Assembly (NCBI RefSeq): GCF_000371925.1
Contig: NZ_AQVE01000001.1
Coordinates: 124,001 to 188,000 of the forward strand
DNA: 64,000 nucleotides
Direction: 5' to 3'
Source of the DNA: Thiolinea disciformis DSM 14473
GTDB lineage: Bacteria > Pseudomonadota > Gammaproteobacteria > Thiotrichales > Thiotrichaceae
Below are positions 1 through 7,587 of this stretch, one piece after another. Each line of letters starts with the position of its first letter. Position 1 is the first letter of the stretch. The position numbers and the translations under genes were made by a program. The notes beneath the pieces are model-generated. The model searched no databases. It worked only from the letters and a program-made list of their open reading frames with translations, and was not told where the DNA came from.

Positions 1-606
1 CCAGTTATTATTGCGGGTTTTGGGCGTTTCGGTCAGATTGTGGGGCGTTTGATTCATGCTAGTGGTTATCCTGTTACCGTATTGGATAATAATGCGCAGC
101 GTATTGAAATGGTAAGACGTTTTGGTTATAAGATTTTTTATGGGGATGCGACGCGAGAAGATTTATTATTTAGCGCTGGCGCATCACAAGCACAGCTATT
201 AATCATAGCCTTAGATGATCGCACTCAAATCAACAAATTGATTAAAGTGACTAAGCGCCATTATCCTCATTTAAAAGTTTTAGTCCGAGCTTATGATTTA
301 GTGCATTATCAAGAATTAAAGCTTTTGAAGGTGGACTATATTGAGCGGGAATTATTTCAAGGGTCTATTAATCTGGGAAGAACTGCGCTAGAAGCTTTAG
401 GGGTTCCTAGTCATGAAGCGCATACTAAAGCTAATTATTTTGTACAGCATGATCAAAAAACCTCAGATCACTTAGCGGCCTATCCATTTGCCTCGAAAAA
501 CTATATTTCAATAGCCCGACGTGCGTATGAGGATTTAGTGCAAACCTTGCAAGCGGATAAGTCAGAAACCAGTGAGCCGCCAAAAACAGAGTCATTCAAA
601 AATTAG
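1..606 (+). CDS. kefC: KefC/KefB-type K+ efflux antiporter, C-terminal RCK domain (partial, 5' end outside window)
   Basis: The reading frame is open from base 1, so this is the last ~201 residues of a longer protein. It begins inside a Rossmann nucleotide-binding domain: the glycine motif GFGRFGQ, then VLDNN at the end of strand beta-2 and FYGDATREDLL, a stretch typical of the KTN/RCK (TrkA-N) domain of glutathione-gated K+/H+ antiporters KefB and KefC. In that family the domain is cytosolic and controls K+ efflux during electrophile stress. The tail is hydrophilic and ends with PKTESFKN. The membrane part (about 400 residues) must lie upstream. KefB and KefC cannot be separated from this fragment; a related antiporter of the CPA2 family is the alternative. 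A GTG at position 40 is not a real start because homology continues upstream of it. Confidence 0.85.
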   Translation, partial: PVIIAGFGRFGQIVGRLIHASGYPVTVLDNNAQRIEMVRRFGYKIFYGDATREDLLFSAGASQAQLLIIALDDRTQINKLIKVTKRHYPHLKVLVRAYDLVHYQELKLLKVDYIERELFQGSINLGRTALEALGVPSHEAHTKANYFVQHDQKTSDHLAAYPFASKNYISIARRAYEDLVQTLQADKSETSEPPKTESFKN

Positions 607-765
607 CTTGTCAGCACTTTAATGGCATTAATTTTCCCCAATTCTCTGGTCGCACTACTTATCCGTAAGGACAAGCTGCTAGCCACCCAAATCCCTGACA
701 AGATACCGATGATTTCAAACCAGATTCTTAGGTTAGTTTGCTTTGGCCAGCAAAATACGTATGGA

Positions 766-1359
766 TTATCCTTTAATCCAAGGTTTGAGATACCAAACCA
801 AACCTAAGAGCGCGGCTAAACCTGCCACGACAACGAATGGTACAAGACCGTGAAAAATTTGCTCCACCTGTTCAAAATGCCCGCCCAGAAAATAGACTCC
901 ACCACCCCAAAAGCCAACCCATAATGCGGCGCCTAACAAATTGAACATCAAAAAACGCCACCAAGACATTTTCATACTACCTGCCACCACGCCATTAAGT
1001 TGGCGTAGAATCGGGAAAAAGCGTGCAACCACGACAATCCCACCGCCATAACGCTGGAAAAACCCCTCAACCTTTAACAGATGATCAGGCTTTACCCTAA
1101 GCTTGTGCAATAAACGCAGCCCACCCCAGCGCCCTAGTAGATAGCCAGTATTGTCCCCTAGCACCGCTGCCGACCACGCGGCCAACAATATAGGGACAAT
1201 ATGCATATCCCCCCGTCCTGCCAATAGGGAAGACGCTACAATCAGGCTTTCACCAGGGGTGGGCATCCCGAAACCCTCGAGGAATACGCTAATAAACAAC
1301 GCAAAGTAACCGTATTGATCAAGCCAAGGTTGAGCGATAGTGAGGTAATGTTCAAACAT
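766..1359 (-). CDS. DedA family membrane protein (SNARE-associated/VTT domain)
   Basis: 197 residues, the usual DedA length. Visible family marks are the FLEGFGMPTPGES motif near residues 27-39 (the conserved E and PxPGE of the re-entrant loop), a GDNTGYLLGR-type segment and a RFFPILRQLNG stretch with the conserved arginine. Several strongly hydrophobic helices follow. DedA proteins are inner-membrane proteins of the VTT superfamily linked to lipid carrier recycling (undecaprenyl phosphate or phospholipid flipping), membrane potential maintenance and drug tolerance. The gene is convergent with the kefC-like gene; about 160 bases separate them and show no clear terminator. Start is the ATG at 1359. 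The exact substrate is unknown, so no symbol is given. Confidence 0.85.
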   Translation of the reverse strand: MFEHYLTIAQPWLDQYGYFALFISVFLEGFGMPTPGESLIVASSLLAGRGDMHIVPILLAAWSAAVLGDNTGYLLGRWGGLRLLHKLRVKPDHLLKVEGFFQRYGGGIVVVARFFPILRQLNGVVAGSMKMSWWRFLMFNLLGAALWVGFWGGGVYFLGGHFEQVEQIFHGLVPFVVVAGLAALLGLVWYLKPWIKG

Positions 1360-1667
1360 AATGGTCGTCTATAAAGATTTTGTATGGGAAAAATTTAGTC
1401 ATAGGTAATCTGTTTCGTCGCAGCAGATTTCGTAGTTAGCATCAATCACCCGTGGATTGGGGATATGGGTGTGTAGTTCTTCTGGCTATTGCGACTTTCT
1501 ATTTATCCACAGCATACCATGTAGTTCAATTTTCAAGCTTTACTTATGTCCAGCCAACGTTAGGCATTAGAAGTAATCGTTCAGCCTCGTTTCTCTTAAA
1601 CTTGCTTTTTCCCAGTCGCTAGTCAATCCGCCTTTCATTCTACTTTTTATACCTTTCATCTGGAAAA

Positions 1668-1728
1668 ACGAACAAAATACGAATTAAGCGCAAAATTTTT
1701 TGATTGGAAAGGTTCGTATTTTGTTCGT
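1668..1728. repeat. Perfect 16-bp inverted repeat, operator-like
   Basis: ACGAACAAAATACGAA at 1668-1683 is repeated exactly as its reverse complement at 1713-1728, with 29 bases between the arms. Each arm also contains ACGAA twice, 11 bases apart, so four ACGAA boxes lie in phase with the DNA helix. The right arm falls between the -35 and -10 of a candidate promoter, which is where a repressor would bind. Seen directly; the regulatory role is inferred. Confidence 0.7.
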
Positions 1729-1733
1729 ATAGT
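1704..1733 (+). promoter_or_regulatory. Candidate sigma-70 promoter overlapped by the inverted repeat
   Basis: TTGGAA (1704-1709) and TATAGT (1728-1733) with 18 bases between them match a sigma-70 promoter moderately well. The right arm of the inverted repeat occupies the spacer. Transcription would start near 1740 and run into the leader and terminator at 1847-1876. Confidence 0.4.
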
Positions 1734-1806
1734 AGGAACATGTTTAGCGAACCACTTAGATGAAGTCGCAATAACATCCTCAAACACCTTACTTAATTGC
1801 ATAGAC

Positions 1807-1905
1807 ATGCCCCTAAACCTCACCTACCAACGTGAGGTTATGTTACCGGCGGCGTTTAAGGCGTCGCCGTTTTTTTGCTTGTTGCTGGATGAAGGGGTGT
1901 ATTAG
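1807..1905 (+). CDS. Possible 32-residue leader peptide
   Basis: An ATG-to-TAG ORF of 33 codons starts MPLNLTYQREVM and ends LLLDEGVY. It runs through both hairpins of the leader, so a ribosome translating it would disrupt the terminator at 1847-1876. That arrangement would allow attenuation of the downstream gene. There is no clear Shine-Dalgarno sequence before the ATG, and the peptide has no run of one amino acid, so chance is a real alternative. Confidence 0.2.
   Translation: MPLNLTYQREVMLPAAFKASPFFCLLLDEGVY
1816..1839 (+). promoter_or_regulatory. Leader hairpin before the terminator
   Basis: AACCTCAC (1816-1823) pairs with GTGAGGTT (1832-1839) over an 8-base loop, a perfect 8-bp stem. 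It stands 7 bases before the terminator stem, so it is either a stable leader element or part of a small RNA. Confidence 0.5.
1847..1876 (+). terminator. Rho-independent terminator in the leader of the 1952 gene
   Basis: CGGCGGCG (1847-1854) pairs with CGTCGCCG (1862-1869) with one G-T wobble and a 7-base loop, followed at once by seven T (1870-1876). It lies about 75 bases upstream of the start codon at 1952 on the same strand, so it would either end a small RNA begun near 1740 or act as an attenuator. Confidence 0.7.
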
Positions 1906-1951
1906 CAGTTTGTATTCTTATCGCGTTTTGCCTTGTCTTAGGAGAGATAAT

Positions 1952-2497
1952 ATGAATAAAGTAACTAACCCTTCTATCCAACCCACAAAAACCTTAACTA
2001 AAACCACAACGCGCACCCCAACACAACGGCATCACACCCTAACACGCCCCAGCGCTAATCAGCGTGTGACACCGATTGCACAAGCAACTACTAACTTATC
2101 CCGTAAAACCCCGATTGGACAAACCCATCATGGCGTTGTTAATCGTTCCAGCTCACCTAGTTTACAAGCAGCCACAGCACTGCATAGTGCAGGTGGGATT
2201 GGTTTTACCAGTGCAACTTTACAGGATGAGCCATTGCACTGGTTTCAACAGTTTCAAGTAGCATGGCCGATCTTACGTAGCATTTTAGTGGTCTGGGCCA
2301 GTGCTGTATGGATTTTATTAGTGATGTTGCCCGGGATGGAACAAATCAGCGGTCTTTCCTCGGCTATGTTACACCTCCCCAGTGTATTCATTGGCTTAGG
2401 CTTATTAGTGTCATTGTTTGTTGCTTATAAACTTGAACTGGATGGTCATTTTCTTTGGTTTCTTGGCGCGCTCTTACTGTTAGCGGGCTGGATGTAA
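1952..2497 (+). CDS. Unrecognised protein with Thr-rich tail and two C-terminal membrane helices
   Basis: 181 residues from the ATG at 1952, which follows a good Shine-Dalgarno (AGGAGAG, 8 bases upstream); an upstream in-frame extension has no such site and crosses the leader terminator. Residues 1-90 are polar and rich in Thr, Pro, Gln and basic residues, with little predicted structure. Residues ~110-181 hold a helix pair: one from about SILVVWASAVWILLVML and one or two more hydrophobic stretches near the C-terminus ending in AGWM. I do not recognise the family. It lies 30 bases upstream of another membrane protein gene on the same strand, so the two are probably co-transcribed. A role as a membrane partner of that protein is a guess. 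Confidence 0.65.
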   Translation: MNKVTNPSIQPTKTLTKTTTRTPTQRHHTLTRPSANQRVTPIAQATTNLSRKTPIGQTHHGVVNRSSSPSLQAATALHSAGGIGFTSATLQDEPLHWFQQFQVAWPILRSILVVWASAVWILLVMLPGMEQISGLSSAMLHLPSVFIGLGLLVSLFVAYKLELDGHFLWFLGALLLLAGWM

Positions 2498-2527
2498 GTG
2501 CCAAGCACTGATAAAGGATGAGCAATA

Positions 2528-3937
2528 ATGGACGATCAGGCTATGAAAACCAGCTTCGACCGGCCAGCTTTCTTAGCTAGCCAAAAGTCCTTGTACGACT
2601 TATTAAAAGATTATCAAAATGCTCAAACTTGGCTCATGATTGCTGCGGTAGCTGCGTTCTTAGCCTCCGCTTTCTTTGTGGTCAAATACTTTGCAGGTGG
2701 CAATTTAGAACCCGAAACATGGACCTCGGAACAATGGCTAAATGCAAGCGTTGGCTTAGGCATTACCGCTGTGATCACCGCTGCACAAGCCTTTTTATAT
2801 CAATCTGGCTATAAAGGCCCAGCCGTCGTCGTAGCCACCGCCATTGTGGTATTTTTCGGAATTTTTTCGGAAATCTCCCAATCCATGGAACGCGAAGATG
2901 CGACCGTGCGTCATCGTTCGGAAAATTCTGCGGTCTTCCAAGCCGCTGTTAATAGTATTAGCCAAGTGGCTGGCGCAGCCTCAAACTTGTCTAGTGAACA
3001 AAAAGCTTATGCTGATGCTCAAGCCCAGCTCGCCTATTGGAAAAACCTTCAAGAACAAAAACATGCCAATCACCATGCAGTAAAATACTCGCAGCGTACC
3101 ATTGACCGACAAATTGCAGACTACCAACGTCTTGTTGAGGTTTATGCGCATCAAGTGAGTCAGCAAGGCCAAAATCGCTCCATTATTCTCAATAGTGCTA
3201 TTGCACAAGCCAAATCCTTGGAATATGACGAAGACAAACACTACGCCATGATTCGCCTGATTAAAGAATTTTTAGGCATTACCGGCATTTGGGCCTCGTT
3301 TCTTTTTTCACTGATTATTATTGGAACCTTTGAGTACGCCTTTCATTTTGTCGGCGCTTATGTCGCTGATCACAAAGCTGCTCTACGTTTATTAGGGCGC
3401 GACACGCAAGGCCAATTGATTCATCCAGAGTGGTTAAAAACGCCTGAATCCTTGTCTATGGAACAACAGTTTCAGCAGCCCTTAAGTGCTGAAACAGTCC
3501 CCGACAGAGCAGAGCCATTGAATAATGAAAATGCTGCTTCAAACTTAGCACCCACTCAGCCGAATATGAGCTTTCAACAAGCGCCCGCAGCACCTAGCTT
3601 AAATACCACAGTTTTACCCACCCACTACTCGGATAAGGTGCATGACCTAACCCAGAAACGCTTCTTTCAAATTATCTATAGTGATATTCGTCATCAGATC
3701 ATGCGCGGCAAGCTAAAACCAACAGTACGCCCTGTCACCGATGCAGTCACCCTTATTATTCGTGAAAAAGGTGCTGCACTGGGTATTCAAGCCTCCACAA
3801 TAGGGAAGCCCGAAAAGCAAAAAATGGCTGAGTCGATCTTGGAACAATTAGCCAGTGAGACAGTCATACAATTGAATGCAGACGGTGGGATGGGAAAACC
3901 CAAGTATGTTTTGGCAGAGCGTTTTTTAAATAGCTAA
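2528..3937 (+). CDS. Unrecognised membrane protein with coiled coil and cytosolic C-terminal domain
   Basis: 469 residues. Three hydrophobic helices lie near residues 35-57, 75-95 and 99-118, then a long polar helical stretch (about 120-235) rich in Gln, Ala and Lys with coiled-coil character. A fourth membrane helix follows near 250-275 (IWASFLFSLIIIGTFEYAF). A Pro/Gln/Ala-rich linker (about 310-365) leads to a compact C-terminal domain of ~95 residues with mixed helix and strand that ends in GGMGKPKYVLAERF, possibly a winged-helix-like fold (inference). The start ATG has AAGGATG upstream. I recognise no family. The layout would suit a membrane sensor or scaffold. Together with the upstream gene and operator-like repeat it looks like accessory DNA, but no transposase or integrase is nearby. 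Confidence 0.65.
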   Translation: MDDQAMKTSFDRPAFLASQKSLYDLLKDYQNAQTWLMIAAVAAFLASAFFVVKYFAGGNLEPETWTSEQWLNASVGLGITAVITAAQAFLYQSGYKGPAVVVATAIVVFFGIFSEISQSMEREDATVRHRSENSAVFQAAVNSISQVAGAASNLSSEQKAYADAQAQLAYWKNLQEQKHANHHAVKYSQRTIDRQIADYQRLVEVYAHQVSQQGQNRSIILNSAIAQAKSLEYDEDKHYAMIRLIKEFLGITGIWASFLFSLIIIGTFEYAFHFVGAYVADHKAALRLLGRDTQGQLIHPEWLKTPESLSMEQQFQQPLSAETVPDRAEPLNNENAASNLAPTQPNMSFQQAPAAPSLNTTVLPTHYSDKVHDLTQKRFFQIIYSDIRHQIMRGKLKPTVRPVTDAVTLIIREKGAALGIQASTIGKPEKQKMAESILEQLASETVIQLNADGGMGKPKYVLAERFLNS

Positions 3938-4084
3938 AATTTAGTAAATATCCTTGGTTATCCTATTTTTAACCTAAAATTTTGGTTTTTTCGCCAAAAA
4001 TCCGCTTTGTTGTGGTTAATATCTATTCGCTGACAGCATTCGGTGGCAGAATCGGCTATAACTAAAGCTACAGCTTTTAAGGGC

Positions 4085-4112
4085 TTAGCAAGAATCAACT
4101 TGCCATTATAAT
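4085..4112 (+). promoter_or_regulatory. Candidate promoter of the FimV-like gene
   Basis: TTAGCA (4085-4090) and a perfect TATAAT (4107-4112) with 16 bases between. It stands about 33 bases before the start codon at 4145, leaving room for a short leader. Confidence 0.4.
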
Positions 4113-4144
4113 CATTACCTAGCAACCAAACGAAGCGACCGAAT

Positions 4145-5626
4145 ATGTTTAAACGAATACTGCTGATGATGCTACTAGGGCTAGCATTATCGATGCCGTT
4201 GACCGCAGCGCCCACTTCATCCACTTATGGGCCAGTCACTGCTAATGAAACGTTGTGGAGTGTGGCTGCAAAATTAAATCCTGATCCTAGTATCAGTGTC
4301 GAGCAAACGATGCTCGCACTGTATAACTACAATCCTCATGCTTTTAATAGCCGTAATATCAATACTTTGCAGAAAGGCGCTTATCTGACCTTGCCTAGTA
4401 TTGACGATATTAAGCGTTATAACCGTAATGCGACGCTACGCGATATTGCTCAGCAAAACCGTGCTTGGCGTCGCGGTTTACGCAATCATCGCAATCCCTA
4501 TCGTCCGGCAGGCTTAAGCGCTGGTGTGGCTGACCCGAATGCTAAAGCTACCGTTGCACCTAGTAGCACCTTAGTGACGAATAATGAACCCAGTAGCACA
4601 GAATTACAGAGCAAGGTTAATGAGCTGCAAACACAACTCAAGCAGACTCAACAACAAAATGCTGAATTAACCGCGCAATTAAAAGTTCTGCAAAGTAAAC
4701 CAACAGCCCCAGCGAGTAATGAAAATGCGCAGATTCAAGAGCAAATTAATGCCTTACGTTCTGAACTGACCGAGCTAAAGACGATTCTTGAGCAAAAAGA
4801 TAATCATATCAAAACCTTACAGGCTGCTTTGAAAAGTGCGAGCGAGGCGATTAAATCGCAACATGCTGATAATATGCGCTTATATGAGAAGCTAAAAGAA
4901 CTGAGTCCTGCGAGTGTGGCGAGCGCTAAGCCACAGGCATCTGGTCAGGCTGTCTTAAAATTAGCAGAAGTAGAAACGCAACAAGTGCCTAGCGAAACGG
5001 TTACGATACCTCCCGCTGTAGCACCCGCGAATAAAGCAGAAACGACTGTAACCACGACAGTCCCACAAGCGAGTAACGCTCAAGCAGAAACAGGGAAAAC
5101 AGCAACACCGCCCGCCCCCCCTGGTCCAGTTAGTGTTTGGATGGAAGATGGCAAACCGACTACAAATACGCCCACTGAAGCCATTACACCAATTAAGCCT
5201 GTACTAGGTACTGATAGCAAACAAGCCAGCAATGCGGTACGCGAAAGCTCTGGTGTTCCTATTACGCAAATGATGGCAAGCCCTCAAAGCATCACTAACT
5301 CCACTGCATCACAGCCAAGCTCTCGTTCTAGCATTTCTCCCATTACTTGGCTAATTGCTTTGGCTTCACTGCTATTTATTATTTCCTTGGTGTGGCGCGC
5401 TCATCAACGTCAACGTGAACTACAACGTTTGGAAGAAGAAGAAAAGCGTATTGCTGAGCGTATGCGTCGCCGCTTGGAAGAATTGAAGCCTGTTCCGGAA
5501 AAGCCGCAGACCTTAACAAAAATTGAGCCAGCGATTCATGCGGCAAATGAATCCACGCCACCCGCAGTAGAAACACCCAAAGCGGATGAATTGGGACGCC
5601 CTGAGACTAAACCGGCTAGTGCTTAA
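4145..5626 (+). CDS. Short FimV/HubP-like cell-pole protein
   Basis: 493 residues. A signal peptide (MFKRILLMMLLGLALSMPL, cut near TAA) is followed by a FimV N-terminal domain: TYGPVTANETLWSVAAKL, then MLALYNYNPHAF and the LQKGAYLTLPS segment. This is the LysM-like peptidoglycan-binding unit that anchors FimV/HubP, which organises type IV pili, twitching and polar proteins. A coiled coil rich in Gln and Leu covers about 155-245, a Pro/Thr/Ala-rich spacer about 265-395, and one membrane helix about 398-418. A charged cytosolic coiled coil (RQRELQRLEEEEKRIAERM) follows. Usual FimV proteins are much longer and have acidic repeats and a C-terminal TPR domain, which are absent here, so this may be a paralogue of the full-length protein. 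Convergent with trpF across a shared terminator. Confidence 0.75.
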   Translation: MFKRILLMMLLGLALSMPLTAAPTSSTYGPVTANETLWSVAAKLNPDPSISVEQTMLALYNYNPHAFNSRNINTLQKGAYLTLPSIDDIKRYNRNATLRDIAQQNRAWRRGLRNHRNPYRPAGLSAGVADPNAKATVAPSSTLVTNNEPSSTELQSKVNELQTQLKQTQQQNAELTAQLKVLQSKPTAPASNENAQIQEQINALRSELTELKTILEQKDNHIKTLQAALKSASEAIKSQHADNMRLYEKLKELSPASVASAKPQASGQAVLKLAEVETQQVPSETVTIPPAVAPANKAETTVTTTVPQASNAQAETGKTATPPAPPGPVSVWMEDGKPTTNTPTEAITPIKPVLGTDSKQASNAVRESSGVPITQMMASPQSITNSTASQPSSRSSISPITWLIALASLLFIISLVWRAHQRQRELQRLEEEEKRIAERMRRRLEELKPVPEKPQTLTKIEPAIHAANESTPPAVETPKADELGRPETKPASA

Positions 5627-5643
5627 GACTCATCGCTAAAAAT

Positions 5644-5670
5644 AAAAGGCGGTTTTTTTAACCGCCTTTT
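5644..5670. terminator. Bidirectional rho-independent terminator
   Basis: AAAAGGCGGTT (5644-5654) pairs with AACCGCCTTTT (5660-5670), a perfect 11-bp stem with a 5-T loop, with A and T tracts on both sides. It ends the fimV-like gene on the plus strand and trpF on the minus strand. Confidence 0.85.
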
Positions 5671-5691
5671 TTATTGCAACACAAATCATAG

Positions 5692-6327
5692 TCACAAGGT
5701 TTTATACACATTTTGCATAAATGCTTGAACTTTCATCGGGTCTTTAATCCCTGGACTTGCTTCCACACCCGTACTCACATCGACCGCGTAAACACCGGTC
5801 GTCAGAATGGCTTCTTGCACATTGTCAGGCTTAAGGCCACCCGCTAAAATCAACGGGCGCATAGTGTGTTTAGGTAAGGTTTGCCAATCGAAGGTTTTGC
5901 CGGTACCACCTGCCGCGCCGGGCGCATGACTATCTACCAAAAACGCCTGCGCTTGCGGATATTGGGCCATATAGCTTGCCAAAGCATCAGCGTCAGTCAT
6001 ACCTAACATACCCAGCGCTTTGAGATAAGGTTTATTAAATTGCTCACAAAACTCAGCCGTTTCTGAACCGTGAAATTGCAACAGATTTAAAGGAACTTGT
6101 GCTAACACGCTTCGCACAACATCAGCCTCAGCATCCAAAAATAAACCCACACTGGCTACAAACGGCGGCAACGATTTTGCAATCAAAGCCGCCCGCTCAG
6201 GTGTTACATAACGCGAACTTTTGCTATAAAACACTAAGCCAATCGCATCAGCACCCGCTGCACTAATTATCTGTGCATCGGAAACGGAAGTCACACCGCA
6301 AACCTTTACCCGACAGCGTTGCCTCAC
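5692..6327 (-). CDS. trpF: Phosphoribosylanthranilate isomerase
   Basis: Catalyses the Amadori rearrangement of N-(5-phosphoribosyl)anthranilate to CdRP in tryptophan synthesis; a single-domain (beta/alpha)8 barrel. 211 residues, the normal size. The N-terminus RVKVCGVTS carries the catalytic cysteine of the strand-1 motif, ADAIGLVFY and SSRYVTPE are family signatures, the general acid Asp is in FLVDSHAPG, and the C-terminal phosphate-binding GGL and DVSTGVE segments are intact. I chose the GTG at 6327 because it overlaps the stop codon of the upstream gene by four bases (GTGA) and has AGGAG upstream; a longer frame would intrude 60 bases into that gene. trpF here is apart from other trp genes and is translationally coupled to a chalcone-isomerase-like gene. 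Confidence 0.93.
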   Translation of the reverse strand: MRQRCRVKVCGVTSVSDAQIISAAGADAIGLVFYSKSSRYVTPERAALIAKSLPPFVASVGLFLDAEADVVRSVLAQVPLNLLQFHGSETAEFCEQFNKPYLKALGMLGMTDADALASYMAQYPQAQAFLVDSHAPGAAGGTGKTFDWQTLPKHTMRPLILAGGLKPDNVQEAILTTGVYAVDVSTGVEASPGIKDPMKVQAFMQNVYKTL

Positions 6328-6890
6328 TGCCCCGCTCCTAATAAAGCTTGTTTTAAATTGCCTTGTACCGGTCGTGCACCTAGCCAAATGCTATAAAGTG
6401 AACTTTTAAAATCGGCGCCCGCAATAGTCGCAGCCGGTTTACCGTTTTTTACCACGATAACATTGGTGGGCTTATACACGAGGTCGTAAATATCGCCTTG
6501 CTTAATCGGTGTTTTGAACACAGCAATCAATTGCTCAATACGTGGCTGCAAAGCGCTTGCCTGATTACCTGCTGATAACTTAAAACCTTCGCGCACGGCC
6601 TCTTCCATTTTTTCGCTCGTAATCATGCCCGAGGTAATATGCAAACGAATCGCCATCGGATCGTTGCTTTTTAAAATGGCATTGGCATCGGTACTAGGGG
6701 CTGTTAGGTATAATCCAGCCGTATATAAGTTAAACAGTAATTTGGTACGGACGCCCTTACCGTTAAGGCTTAAATTCTGCCCAGCAAAGGCTTGTTGCGC
6801 GGGAAAAGCATCCGCCGCATAACTACCTAATGGCATGAATAAACAAGCTAATACTAAACCTGCTGACCAACGTTTGATGACTTTATACAT
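6324..6890 (-). CDS. Chalcone isomerase-like (CHI-fold) periplasmic protein
   Basis: 188 residues from the ATG at 6890, which has a strong GAGGAGA site; a start 11 codons upstream lacks one. A signal peptide (about residues 1-26, ending GSYAADA) leads into a CHI-like domain: NGKGVRTKLLFNLYTAGLYL, MAIRLHITSGMIT, and the C-terminal LYSIWLGARPV stretch that closes the fold. Bacterial members of this family (chalcone_isomerase-like, related to fatty-acid-binding CHI relatives) lack a proven substrate; fatty-acid binding is the leading idea. The true chalcone isomerase reaction is unlikely in this organism. First gene of a two-gene operon with trpF. Confidence 0.8.
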   Translation of the reverse strand: MYKVIKRWSAGLVLACLFMPLGSYAADAFPAQQAFAGQNLSLNGKGVRTKLLFNLYTAGLYLTAPSTDANAILKSNDPMAIRLHITSGMITSEKMEEAVREGFKLSAGNQASALQPRIEQLIAVFKTPIKQGDIYDLVYKPTNVIVVKNGKPAATIAGADFKSSLYSIWLGARPVQGNLKQALLGAGQ

Positions 6891-6975
6891 AGGGGTCTCC
6901 TCTCTATTGGTGTAATTGCCCAAACCATGTATAACATGCCTGTATCAAGCTCGGCTAGTGGATTCTAGCAAGCGA

Positions 6976-7587
6976 TTACGCCAATTTTTCTGATAAGGTG
7001 TAACCCTGAATAATTTCTACCCCTTGCTTAAGCAATTGGTCAATTTCTAGATAGACAAAACGTGCCAATAACGTTTCTTTTAGGCCGGAAGAGCGTTTGA
7101 TAGCTTCACGCTCTGTGATAATGAAGCTTTCAACAATCAAACTGGTAACAACTACTTGCAACTTTTGCAATACATTCAAAAGCGCTTGTGCTTCTTGGGA
7201 TGGCAATTCTTGGAAGATACGCTCACTTAAAAAAGTCAGCATCCAACCCCACATGCTCAGAAAAGCCGAATTGGCAATTTCATGTTTCACATGCACTATA
7301 CCGACAAAGGTCTGCCAGTTCCAATAGTCTCTATCAAAATTGCCACCAATGGTGACGCGATACCATTGCCTTAAGGAATGCTCACGCTGCTTACGTTCTT
7401 CTAGCTTTAACTTCATGCGCATCACTGGCTCTTGATACAAGGTGTCATAAAACCCTTTAATCAATTCTGCTTCATGCTTTTCAAAAAAGCTTCGGTGAGC
7501 GCGAATTAGTTGCGCATCTGCCACGGTGGGAAACATAACTTGAGGTATTTTTTCGAGTATATGCGTGGTTAACTCATCTAAATTCAT
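6976..7587 (-). CDS. Stand-alone protoglobin / globin-coupled-sensor globin domain
   Basis: 203 residues from the ATG at 7587; a 23-codon upstream extension has no better start signal. The segment REHSLRQWYRVTIGGNFD and WQTFVGIVHVKHEIANSAF matches the globin domain of protoglobins and globin-coupled sensors, with the proximal haem His in GIVHVKHEI. Other hallmarks are the PTVADAQLIRAH start of helix B and a Trp-rich helix F/G region (WGWMLTFLSER). No output domain (GGDEF, MCP or kinase) is attached, so it is probably a haem protein that binds O2, NO or CO by itself, or a sensor acting through another protein. Transcribed away from msrB, from which it is separated by about 195 bases. Confidence 0.75.
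   Translation of the reverse strand: MNLDELTTHILEKIPQVMFPTVADAQLIRAHRSFFEKHEAELIKGFYDTLYQEPVMRMKLKLEERKQREHSLRQWYRVTIGGNFDRDYWNWQTFVGIVHVKHEIANSAFLSMWGWMLTFLSERIFQELPSQEAQALLNVLQKLQVVVTSLIVESFIITEREAIKRSSGLKETLLARFVYLEIDQLLKQGVEIIQGYTLSEKLA

Larger units (their letters stand above)
1360..1951. other. 592-base intergenic region with operator-like repeat and leader
   Basis: No convincing gene of normal size. The left part (1360-1660) has only short open stretches, including a 28-codon open stretch on the minus strand (1399-1485) that could be a gene remnant. The right part holds a 16-bp perfect inverted repeat, a plausible promoter, a 32-codon ORF, a hairpin and a rho-independent terminator, each listed separately. 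The region ends at the start of the gene at 1952. Confidence 0.6.

Noticed and set aside
622-807. 61-residue plus-strand ORF between kefC and dedA
   Set aside because: No ribosome-binding site, composition unlike a protein, overlaps the end of dedA.
1399-1485. 28-codon open stretch on the minus strand (PEELHTHIPNPRVIDANYEI...)
   Set aside because: Reads like coding sequence but has no start and is bounded by a TAG upstream; it could be a gene remnant, too short to name.
1503-1511. Lone TTATCCACA
   Set aside because: A single DnaA-box match far from the origin; expected now and then by chance.
3980-3999. TTTTGG/CCAAAA hairpin after the gene ending at 3937
   Set aside because: AT-rich 6-bp stem, too weak to call a terminator.
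3958-4224. 88-residue minus-strand ORF
   Set aside because: Lies over the promoter and start of the FimV-like gene, which has clear homology on the other strand.
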